5,484 nt of DNA from Mycobacterium sp. (GTDB taxonomy: Bacteria > Actinomycetota > Actinomycetes > Mycobacteriales > Mycobacteriaceae), in the NCBI GenBank assembly GCA_023264755.1, contig JAHFVB010000364.1, positions 1 through 5,484 on the forward strand, written 5' to 3'. Positions 1 through 4,988 of this stretch are shown one piece after another. Below the pieces are notes generated by a model, which was not told the DNA's origin, did no database searches, and saw only the letters and a program-made list of their open reading frames with translations. A program made the position numbers and the translations under genes. The number at the start of each line of letters is the position of its first letter. Position 1 is the stretch's first letter.

Positions 1-464
1 TCAACGACATCACCGTGCGCCCGGAGCCCCGCTCGTCGGTCAGCGAAGCCGAAATCGGCAAGGCCGTCGACTACGCACTGCGGTCGACCACCAACGTCCC
101 CGAATCCGTCAAGGCCGAGATCGAGGGGCACGCCGTAACGCTGACCGGCCAGGTGAAGTGGGACTTCCAACGGCGCGCCGCCGCCAGGGCGGTCGAGCAC
201 CTGCACGGGGTGACCTCGGTCGACAACCGGATCACCCTGACGCCGCGGGTATCCGCCGCCGACACCAAGCAGCGCATCGAAAGCGCGATCCTGCGCAATG
301 CCATGCTCGACGCCTCCTCGATCGACGTCGTGGTGGCCGGCGACAAGGTCACCCTCTCGGGGCAGGTCCGGTCGTGGGCGGAACGCCGTCAGGCCGACCT
401 GGCGGCCTGGTCGTCACCGCACGTCAGCGAGGTCTACAACCACATCCTGGTGCGGTCGGCGTAA
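1..464 (+). CDS. BON-domain protein, 3' part (start outside window)
   Basis: The reading frame is open from the left edge (first full codon at 3) to a TAA at 462-464, giving 153 residues. The GTG at 15 is unlikely to be the start, because the residues before it (NDITV) look like the last strand of an upstream BON domain. Two further BON domains follow. One covers about residues 12-80 and has the core VTLTGQVKWDFQRRAA then GVTSVDNRITL. The other covers about 84-151, with VTLSGQVRSWAERRQA then VSEVYNHILV. The complete protein is therefore probably a three-BON, OsmY-like protein. BON domains are alpha/beta modules thought to bind phospholipid or other hydrophobic ligands, and OsmY-like members are stress proteins. 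No signal peptide can be judged because the N-terminus is missing. The 3' end overlaps the convergent rhomboid-like gene by 51 bp. The BON assignment is strong; the exact role is unknown. Confidence 0.88.
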   Translation, partial: NDITVRPEPRSSVSEAEIGKAVDYALRSTTNVPESVKAEIEGHAVTLTGQVKWDFQRRAAARAVEHLHGVTSVDNRITLTPRVSAADTKQRIESAILRNAMLDASSIDVVVAGDKVTLSGQVRSWAERRQADLAAWSSPHVSEVYNHILVRSA

Positions 465-1220
465 CCGGTCCCTTCGCGGCGTCGCCCACCAGGCGAGCGC
501 GGCGGCACCGAGGCCGGCCGGGATGGCGACCGGTGCGGTGGCGAACGAGACTCCGACGAGCATCAGCAGACCGAACGCGATGCCGACCGCCAGGAGCGCC
601 AAGCGCGACCGCGTCCACTGCGGGGCCACGCGAAAGCGGCTGGCCAGCAACATGCCGAGGAGCAGGGCAACGGTGTGCCCGACCGCGGTGAAGTCCGCAC
701 CGGAGGCCACCACCGCCACGGCGACGGTCAACCATCCGGCGATCCAGGCCGGCCGCCAGCGCGTCGGTAGGGCCGCCGTCAACGTCCCCAACACGGCCAC
801 CGCGCCATAACTCAGCCCCACGTCGCTGGCCCGAGCGAGCGACATCGGCATCCAGCCCAGCTTGATCGCTACGGCCAACCCGGCGGCGACGATCAGCGTG
901 GCGCCGACGTGTCCGAGCGCAAACGCCTGGAGCAACCGGCCGCTGCGCCACAACAATTCGGCCAGCGCCATCAGACACATCAGCCCGGGCAGCAAGAGGT
1001 AGGTCTGCCCCTCCGAGGTGACGAAGGCACTTCCGAGCAGCGTGCCCAGGTGGCCGTGCGCGAGGTTGTGCAGGTTGGTGCTCAGCTGACCGACCACGCG
1101 GTCCTGAACCCGGGGACCGAGCGCCAACAAGACGGTTGCGATGGCGAACAGCGCCGCCGCATAGGCCACGGTGACACGCACCGAGACCAGCCTGGACAAC
1201 ATTCGGGACCCCATCTCCAT
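414..1220 (-). CDS. Rhomboid-like multi-pass membrane protein
   Basis: The 268-residue product has about seven to eight hydrophobic segments (roughly residues 14-34, 73-90, 97-118, 134-152, 157-173, 178-194, 206-222 and 226-245). It ends in a basic then acidic cytosolic-type tail. The pattern resembles actinobacterial rhomboid-like proteins: NLHNLAHGHLGTLL in the first loop, FALGHVGATL near 100-109, then DVGLSYGA at 133-140 and AVGHTVALLLGML at 179-191. Ser137 in a G-L-S context and His182 at the start of a later helix sit where rhomboid proteases carry their Ser-His dyad, so intramembrane protease activity is possible but unproven. The frame stays open upstream to 1514, but that would run into the divergent stress-protein gene, and the extension lacks membrane character. 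ATG codons at 1220, 1214 and 1202 are all plausible starts. TACCCT on the minus strand (1228-1223) could serve as a -10 for a nearly leaderless start at 1214. The stop is TGA at 416-414. Confidence 0.82.
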   Translation of the reverse strand: MEMGSRMLSRLVSVRVTVAYAAALFAIATVLLALGPRVQDRVVGQLSTNLHNLAHGHLGTLLGSAFVTSEGQTYLLLPGLMCLMALAELLWRSGRLLQAFALGHVGATLIVAAGLAVAIKLGWMPMSLARASDVGLSYGAVAVLGTLTAALPTRWRPAWIAGWLTVAVAVVASGADFTAVGHTVALLLGMLLASRFRVAPQWTRSRLALLAVGIAFGLLMLVGVSFATAPVAIPAGLGAAALAWWATPRRDRLRRPHQDVVVDLADVR

Positions 1221-1278
1221 CCAGGGTACCGACGGCGCCCCAACTGGACCGGGCGCTGCTTGGCCGGGGCTCCCGGTG

Positions 1279-1293
1279 ATGACTTTTGGAGGC
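1279..1293 (+). promoter_or_regulatory. Partial DosR-like motif, 21 bp from the palindrome
   Basis: ATGACTTTTGGAGGC carries GACTTTTGG, which matches the left half and centre of the DosR 15-mer (7 of 13 fixed positions); the right half does not fit. Its centre is 21 bp from the centre of the palindrome at 1300-1314, about two helical turns, so two dimers could bind on the same face. Paired sites are common upstream of DosR-controlled genes. The match alone is weak. Confidence 0.2.
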
Positions 1294-1299
1294 GCGGCA

Positions 1300-1314
1300 G
1301 AGGCCAAAGGCCTC
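1300..1314. promoter_or_regulatory. Perfect palindrome, candidate DosR-like operator
   Basis: GAGGCC-AAA-GGCCTC is a perfect 6-bp inverted repeat with a 3-bp spacer. Read on the minus strand it is GAGGCCTTTGGCCTC, which matches 8 of the 13 fixed positions of the published DosR 15-mer GGGACTTNNGGCCCT. The palindrome is directly seen. The DosR assignment is tentative and rests on the mycobacterial-type stress protein downstream. It ends 23 bp before the candidate -10 at 1338, so it would lie just upstream of or touching the -35 region, a usual place for an activator. Another dimeric regulator could equally bind it. Confidence 0.4.
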
Positions 1315-1337
1315 CTGATCACCGGGCGCCCGAGTCC

Positions 1338-1343
1338 TAGCGT
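1338..1343 (+). promoter_or_regulatory. Candidate -10 element for the operon
   Basis: TAGCGT fits the mycobacterial TANNNT -10 pattern and lies 24 bp after the palindrome. A start of transcription near 1350 would leave a leader of about 85 nt before the ATG at 1435. No good -35 is visible, as expected for an activator-dependent promoter. Such a short motif may occur by chance. Confidence 0.25.
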
Positions 1344-1420
1344 TGGTGGACGTAGCAGGCCGCGTTGGCATCGCTTCAGGGCAATGCGTGCGGTGCAATT
1401 CGCGCCGTTCGCCCGTTGAT

Positions 1421-1427
1421 GGAAGGA
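1421..1427 (+). promoter_or_regulatory. Ribosome binding site of the tandem universal stress protein
   Basis: GGAAGGA lies 7 nt before the ATG at 1435. It is the strongest Shine-Dalgarno sequence in the window, and it fixes the start of the first gene of the operon. Confidence 0.8.
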
Positions 1428-1434
1428 CTGGACC

Positions 1435-2325
1435 ATGCTCGAGAACTCGTCAGAGCGCATCGTCGTAGGCGTCGACGGATCCGCACCGTCGGACGCCGCG
1501 CTGCGGTGGGCCACTCAGGAGGCTGCGATGCGCAACGTGCCCCTGATGCTTCTGCACGTCAGGACCCCAGGGGTGTCTCCGTGGGGGCTGGGCTACTCGA
1601 TGGCCCCGCTGCCGCTGGACTACGGCGAGTTGGAACAGGAGGACGGCCAGCGGGTGCTCGAGGCCGCGCGCGCCGTCGTAGAGGCCGCCCTCCCACCCGG
1701 CACGAACGTGCAGGTCCACAGTGAGCTGGTGTTCGCCTCCCCGGTGCCGACGCTGGTCGACGCGACCAAGGACGCCCAGCTGATGGTGGTGGGCAGCCAG
1801 GGCAAGGGAGCGTGGCAGCGCGGCCTCTTCGGCTCCGTCAGCACCGGGCTGGTCCATCACGCCCATTGCCCCGTCGCCGTCCTCCAGGACCCCGCCGACG
1901 CCCCGACCAACACCGGCGGTCCCGTAGTGGTCGGCATCGACGGTTCGCCGGCGTCGGAGTTGGCCACCGCCATTGCATTCGACGAAGCCAGCAGGCGAGG
2001 CGCCGAACTGATTGCGGTGCATGCCTGGGTCGATTCCACCCCCGCCATCCCGCGGGCAGCCTGGCCGGACTTTCGGCCAGGGGCCGAGGAGACACTGGCC
2101 GAGCGGCTCGCCGGCTGGAACGAGCGCTACCCCGACGTGACGGTGCACCGCCAGGTGGAATTCGACCAGCCGGCCCGCCACCTGCTCGAGGCCGCCGAGA
2201 CCGCCCAACTGCTCGTGGTCGGCAGCCACGGCCGCGGTGGTTTCGCCGGAATGCTGCTCGGGTCGGTCAGCACCGCCGTCGTGCACGCCGCCCGCGTCCC
2301 GGTGATCGTGGCCCGGCACAGCTGA
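1435..2325 (+). CDS. Tandem-domain universal stress protein (UspA family, Rv2623-like)
   Basis: The 296-residue protein contains two UspA domains, about residues 7-151 and 163-294. Each starts with a beta strand and nucleotide-contacting Asp (VVGVDGS at 10-16, VVGIDGS at 165-171). Each ends with the ATP-binding signature G-2X-G-9X-G-S (from Gly120 in the first domain, from Gly263 in the second), so both sites look competent to bind ATP. Length and details such as SELATAIAFDEASRR closely resemble M. tuberculosis Rv2623, a DosR-controlled protein that binds ATP and regulates growth; this comparison is from memory. It is a soluble cytoplasmic protein. The ATG at 1435 is supported by a strong ribosome binding site. 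It is probably the first gene of an operon, followed after 46 bp by the PNPOx-fold gene, and it may be induced by hypoxia or other stress. A hairpin lies inside the coding region at 2060-2081. Confidence 0.95.
   Translation: MLENSSERIVVGVDGSAPSDAALRWATQEAAMRNVPLMLLHVRTPGVSPWGLGYSMAPLPLDYGELEQEDGQRVLEAARAVVEAALPPGTNVQVHSELVFASPVPTLVDATKDAQLMVVGSQGKGAWQRGLFGSVSTGLVHHAHCPVAVLQDPADAPTNTGGPVVVGIDGSPASELATAIAFDEASRRGAELIAVHAWVDSTPAIPRAAWPDFRPGAEETLAERLAGWNERYPDVTVHRQVEFDQPARHLLEAAETAQLLVVGSHGRGGFAGMLLGSVSTAVVHAARVPVIVARHS
2060..2081. repeat. Perfect 8-bp inverted repeat inside the Usp gene
   Basis: CCTGGCCG (2060-2067) and CGGCCAGG (2074-2081) are exact reverse complements separated by GACTTT. The overlapping 15-mer at 2066-2080, CGGACTTTCGGCCAG, matches 10 of the 13 fixed positions of the DosR consensus GGGACTTNNGGCCCT, the best match noticed in the window. 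It encodes the residues AWPDFRPG in the linker-like part of the second Usp domain. It may be an intragenic binding site, an mRNA hairpin, or a codon coincidence in GC-rich sequence. Confidence 0.55.
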
Positions 2326-2358
2326 TGTCGCCGTCGTTGTCCGATGGGCACGTGGCAC

Positions 2359-2363
2359 GGGAG
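2359..2363 (+). promoter_or_regulatory. Ribosome binding site deciding the start of the PNPOx-fold gene
   Basis: GGGAG lies 8 nt before the ATG at 2372. The in-frame GTG at 2363 overlaps this site and has no good site of its own, so the ATG is preferred. Confidence 0.6.
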
Positions 2364-2371
2364 TGGGTGCG

Positions 2372-2809
2372 ATGCTGGGCGAACTGACGCCGACCGAAGT
2401 GGAGGACGTGCTCGTGAACGGGGTGATCGGTGGCATCGGCTGCCTCAGTTCGGGCCGGCCCTACGTGGTTCCGGTCTGCTATGCCTACGCCGACGGCAGC
2501 GTCTACGGACACTCCGTCGAAGGGCAGAAGCTGAGCGCCCTGCGCGACAACCCTCTGGTCTGCTTCGAGGTCGAAGACGTTCGGGACCTGTCCAATTGGC
2601 GCAGCGTCATCGCCTGGGGTAGGCCCGAGGAACTCAGCGGCGCGGAAGCGGCCGAGGGCATGCGACTGCTCGTCGAGCGGGTGATGCCGATGCTGGCGCC
2701 GGGCGCGGCCTCGGCCCACCCGGGCCCCGATGGGCCGCATCGGACCGCCTCGGTATATCGGATCCGATTGCAAGAGCGCGCCGGACGCTTCGAGTCGACG
2801 ACGCCTTGA
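2372..2809 (+). CDS. Pyridoxamine 5'-phosphate oxidase-fold (flavin-binding-like) protein
   Basis: The 145-residue protein resembles the small split-barrel PNPOx-like family, which binds FMN or F420 and includes reductases and haem-related proteins. Diagnostic stretches are GGIGCLSSGRPYVVPVCYAY (residues 20-39), the following strand VYGHS, EGQKLSALRDNPLVCFEVE (50-68), and WRSVIAWGRPEEL (76-88). In relatives, the strand plus the K-L-x-x-L-R-x-N-P segment contact the cofactor phosphate. The C-terminal part, with a Pro/Gly/His-rich loop at 110-124, is less typical. The usual full PNPO active site is not evident, so vitamin B6 synthesis should not be assumed; a redox or flavin-carrier role is likelier. 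The start is the ATG at 2372; a GTG at 2363 is the alternative. It lies in the operon between the Usp gene (46 bp upstream) and the PRC/MgtE-N-like gene. Confidence 0.85.
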   Translation: MLGELTPTEVEDVLVNGVIGGIGCLSSGRPYVVPVCYAYADGSVYGHSVEGQKLSALRDNPLVCFEVEDVRDLSNWRSVIAWGRPEELSGAEAAEGMRLLVERVMPMLAPGAASAHPGPDGPHRTASVYRIRLQERAGRFESTTP

Positions 2810-2838
2810 GCGAACGTCGGGGAAGGCGACGCGCTGCG

Positions 2839-3747
2839 GTGAGTACCGCCGCGTCCCGGATGGGCAATGAACGCGAGCCCGGCCTGCTATGGCTGAGCCG
2901 CGAGACCGGCCAGCAGGTGCTGGACGCCGACGGCCGAGTGATCGGTCGGGTGGTCGACCTCTCCGTCGACCTCGACACACACCCGGGGCCGCGGCTGGTG
3001 CAGCGGGTGCTGGTGCGGCGTCGAGGCGCCGCAGCGCTGCTGGTTCCGTGGCCGGCGATCCGCGAATTCGGATCCTCCCGCGTGTTGCTGAGCGACGGCC
3101 TCGACCCGGCCACCTTCGCGGCCGGAGCGCCGGCCGGCCGGCTGCCCGACGACGAGATCCTGCTGGTCCGGGATGTGCTGGACACTCAGATCGTCGACGT
3201 CGTCGGGCAACGCCTGGCCAGGGTCGCCGACGTCGCGCTCACCAGAACGGCCGAGGACTGGCTGGAACTGGTCGGCGTCGAGGTCGGGTTCGGCGGGGTG
3301 CTCCGGCGGCTGGGTCTACCGCGCCTGGCAGCCCGCACCCGCAGAGACGTCGTGGCCTGGACCGAACTGCACCTCACCTCGGAGCGGGGCCACACGGTGC
3401 AGCTGGACACGCCCCTGTCCGCCGTCCATCACCTCGACGAAGCCGGGCTGGCGGCGCTCGTCGACAGGCTCGACGTCCAATCGGCCGCCGAGGTGCTCGC
3501 CACGACCGAACCGCTGGTCGCCGCCAACGTCGTCGGTTCCGCGGATCCGGCGGTCGGCGAGGGGATGCTGCGGGCGATGGCCGCCGAGGACGTCGCCGAG
3601 ATCGTGGCCGCCATGCCCGCCCACCACGCGTCGCGGTGGCGCGCGCGGCTGGCCCGGACGTCGACACCCCTTGGTCGCCGCTTCCTTCGCTCCCAGGTCT
3701 GGCCCCGCCGGCGCCGCCGCCGCACCAACACCGACCGGCCGACGTGA
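2839..3747 (+). CDS. Soluble PRC-barrel / MgtE N-terminal-like domain protein
   Basis: The 302-residue protein has no membrane segment. Residues about 15-75 form a PRC-barrel-like unit (VLDADGRVIGRVVDLSVDL), and residues about 105-160 look like a second one (VRDVLDTQIVDVVGQRLARVADVAL). Residues about 190-275 resemble the helical superhelix of the MgtE N domain: LSAVHHLDEAGLAALVDRLD, SAAEVLATTEP, then LRAMAAEDVAEIVAAMP. In MgtE channels this domain senses cytosolic Mg2+ together with CBS domains. Here no CBS pair and no channel follow; the protein ends in a tail with six consecutive arginines (290-295). Its TGA overlaps the GTG of the NRAMP gene, so the two are probably translated together, and it is likely a regulator or partner of that transporter. 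The start is uncertain: GTG 2839 (GGGGAAGG 12 nt upstream) is preferred over TTG 2806, which overlaps the previous stop, and ATG 2860. Confidence 0.8.
   Translation: MSTAASRMGNEREPGLLWLSRETGQQVLDADGRVIGRVVDLSVDLDTHPGPRLVQRVLVRRRGAAALLVPWPAIREFGSSRVLLSDGLDPATFAAGAPAGRLPDDEILLVRDVLDTQIVDVVGQRLARVADVALTRTAEDWLELVGVEVGFGGVLRRLGLPRLAARTRRDVVAWTELHLTSERGHTVQLDTPLSAVHHLDEAGLAALVDRLDVQSAAEVLATTEPLVAANVVGSADPAVGEGMLRAMAAEDVAEIVAAMPAHHASRWRARLARTSTPLGRRFLRSQVWPRRRRRRTNTDRPT
3744..3747 (+). other. GTGA start/stop overlap (translational coupling)
   Basis: The GTG start of the NRAMP gene (3744-3746) and the TGA stop of the PRC/MgtE-N-like gene (3745-3747) share bases. No clear Shine-Dalgarno sequence precedes this GTG, so terminating ribosomes probably restart here. 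This would tie the amount of transporter to that of its putative regulator. Confidence 0.75.
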
Positions 3748-4976
3748 AACCCCCTGTTCGGCAACGGTTCAGCATCGGAGCACTGCTCGTGGTCGTCGGG
3801 CCCGGGCTGCTCGCGGGGCTCTCCGACGACGACCCGGCCGGCATCACGACCTATTCCGTACTCGGCGCGGACCACGGCTACGAACTGCTGTGGGTGCTCT
3901 TGCTCTCCACCGTCGCACTGGTGCTGTTCCACGGCCTGGCGGCACGGATGGGCGTGGTCACGGGGCAAGGCCTGATCGGACTCGTGCGCCAGCGTTACGG
4001 GGTACGCCTGGGCGGCGCCACGCTCGCCGCCCTCGTCGTGGCGAACGTCGGCACGACCTGTGCCGAGTTCGCCGGAATCGCTGCCGGCTCGGAGTTGTTC
4101 GGAATCAGCCGCTACGCGAGCGTCCCTGCCGCGGCGGTGATCGTGTCACTGCTGGTGCTGCGCGGGAGCTTCCACCGCGTCGAACGGTTCCTTCTGTTGC
4201 TGTCCACGGTGTTCTTGGCGTACGTCGCCTCGGGCCTGCTGGCCCATCCGGATTGGGGCGCAGCCGTCCATGGCTTGTTGGTCCCCACCCTGCCCGCCAG
4301 TGGGCCGGCCATCGCGATCGTCACGGCGACCGTGGGCACCACCCTGGCCCCGTGGGGGCTGTCCTTCATCCAGTCCTATGCCGTCGACAAGAAGCTGCGC
4401 ACCGAGGACCTCGGACTGGAGCGGGTCGACGTGGTCACCGGCGCCCTGCTCACCGGAGTCATCGGATTCTTCGTCGTGGTGGCGTGCGCGGCGACGCTTC
4501 ACCGCAGTGGCCGGTCGATCGCAGATGCCGCCGATGCCGCAGTGGCCCTCCAGCCGCTGGCCGGCGATGCGGCGGCCACGCTGTTCGCCGTCGGACTGAT
4601 CGGTGCGGCCTTCCTGGCGGCATCGGTGCTGCCGTTGTCGACGGCCTATTCGGTCTGCGAATACGCCGGAATCGAAGCGGCGGTGGATGATTCCTTCGAA
4701 GACGCCAAGACCTTCTACCTGACGTTCGGAGCGGTCACGGTCGTCGGCGCACTGGTGGTGTTGGTCCCCAATGCTCCGTTGGTCACCATCTTGGTGGCCA
4801 CCCAGGTGCTCAACGCCGTCCTGCTCGCGCCGATCCTGGTCGCGATGATCGGCATCGCTCGCGACCGGGACCTCATGGGCCGCTTCACGATCGGCCGAGC
4901 CAGCACCCTGGCCTACTGCGTGACGACGGCGGTGGTGCTGGCCTGTGTCGTGGCGTTGGCGATCACGTCGGGGTAG
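3744..4976 (+). CDS. NRAMP-family divalent metal transporter, atypical metal site (possible Mg2+ transporter)
   Basis: The 410-residue integral membrane protein has about 11 hydrophobic segments and the NRAMP (SLC11) fold signature. GPGLLAGLSDDDPAGITTYS at 19-38 is helix 1, CAEFAGIAAGSELFG at 106-120 is helix 3, and GTTLAPWGLSFIQSYAVDKK at 198-217 is helix 6. Canonical Mn/Fe transporters have DPGN and MPH in helices 1 and 6. Here they read DPAG (Asp30 kept, Asn replaced by Gly33) and APW (Met replaced by Ala202, His by Trp204). The helix 3 Asp involved in proton transfer appears to be Thr105, while Glu108 is kept. NRAMP-related Mg2+ transporters are known to have altered sites of this kind, and loss of the methionine is known to relax selectivity against Mg2+/Ca2+. 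The GTG start at 3744 lies in a GTGA overlap with the upstream MgtE-N-like gene. The frame stays open far upstream, but that stretch is an Arg/Pro-rich shadow of the previous gene. Confidence 0.92.
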   Translation: MKPPVRQRFSIGALLVVVGPGLLAGLSDDDPAGITTYSVLGADHGYELLWVLLLSTVALVLFHGLAARMGVVTGQGLIGLVRQRYGVRLGGATLAALVVANVGTTCAEFAGIAAGSELFGISRYASVPAAAVIVSLLVLRGSFHRVERFLLLLSTVFLAYVASGLLAHPDWGAAVHGLLVPTLPASGPAIAIVTATVGTTLAPWGLSFIQSYAVDKKLRTEDLGLERVDVVTGALLTGVIGFFVVVACAATLHRSGRSIADAADAAVALQPLAGDAAATLFAVGLIGAAFLAASVLPLSTAYSVCEYAGIEAAVDDSFEDAKTFYLTFGAVTVVGALVVLVPNAPLVTILVATQVLNAVLLAPILVAMIGIARDRDLMGRFTIGRASTLAYCVTTAVVLACVVALAITSG

Positions 4977-4988
4977 CCCTGCGCTGCG

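Larger units (their letters stand above)
1221..1434. promoter_or_regulatory. Divergent intergenic control region
   Basis: This 214-bp gap separates the leftward rhomboid-like gene from the rightward four-gene operon, so it must hold promoters for both unless one is read from elsewhere. It has a palindrome at 1300-1314, a related partial motif at 1279-1293, a TANNNT-type -10 candidate at 1338-1343, and a clear ribosome binding site at 1421-1427. No conserved coding sequence is apparent. The right half (1344-1420) would be a 5' leader of about 80 nt if the -10 candidate is used. Confidence 0.6.

Noticed and set aside
1202..1209. TTCGGGAC, a perfect DosR left half-site at the start of the rhomboid-like gene
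   Set aside because: The right half does not match, and an 8-bp half-site alone is too weak; it also lies within the probable coding start.
1323..1332. 10-bp perfect palindrome CGGGCGCCCG
   Set aside because: All G and C; such short palindromes are common in this base composition, and no motif for a known regulator is recognised.
1221..1514. N-terminal extension of the rhomboid-like frame up to 1514
   Set aside because: It would overlap the start and ribosome binding site of the divergent Usp gene, and it has no membrane or domain character. ATG codons at 1220-1202 sit directly before the first membrane segment.
1450..2436. Long minus-strand open frame across the Usp gene
   Set aside because: Its translation is low-complexity and unlike any family. 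The plus-strand Usp with two ATP-binding signatures explains the DNA; long shadow frames are expected at this GC content.
2582..2594. TTCGGGACCTGTCC-like sequence in the PNPOx-fold gene, resembling a DosR site
   Set aside because: The half-sites are only 2 bp apart, against 4 bp in the consensus palindrome, and the site is deep inside a coding region.
2889..3743. Long open frame continuous with the NRAMP gene, which could suggest a 695-residue fusion protein
   Set aside because: The upstream part is Arg/Pro/Gly-rich with no recognisable domain, and it lies in another frame over the convincing PRC/MgtE-N-like gene. Homology to NRAMP begins only just after the GTG at 3744.
3173..4690. 505-codon plus-strand frame over the MgtE-N-like and NRAMP genes
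   Set aside because: The product is Arg/Pro-rich without domains and overlaps two well-supported genes in another frame.
4977..4988. Possible terminator between the convergent NRAMP and Usp genes
   Set aside because: Only 12 bp separate the stop codons, and no convincing stem-loop followed by a T run is visible on either strand.
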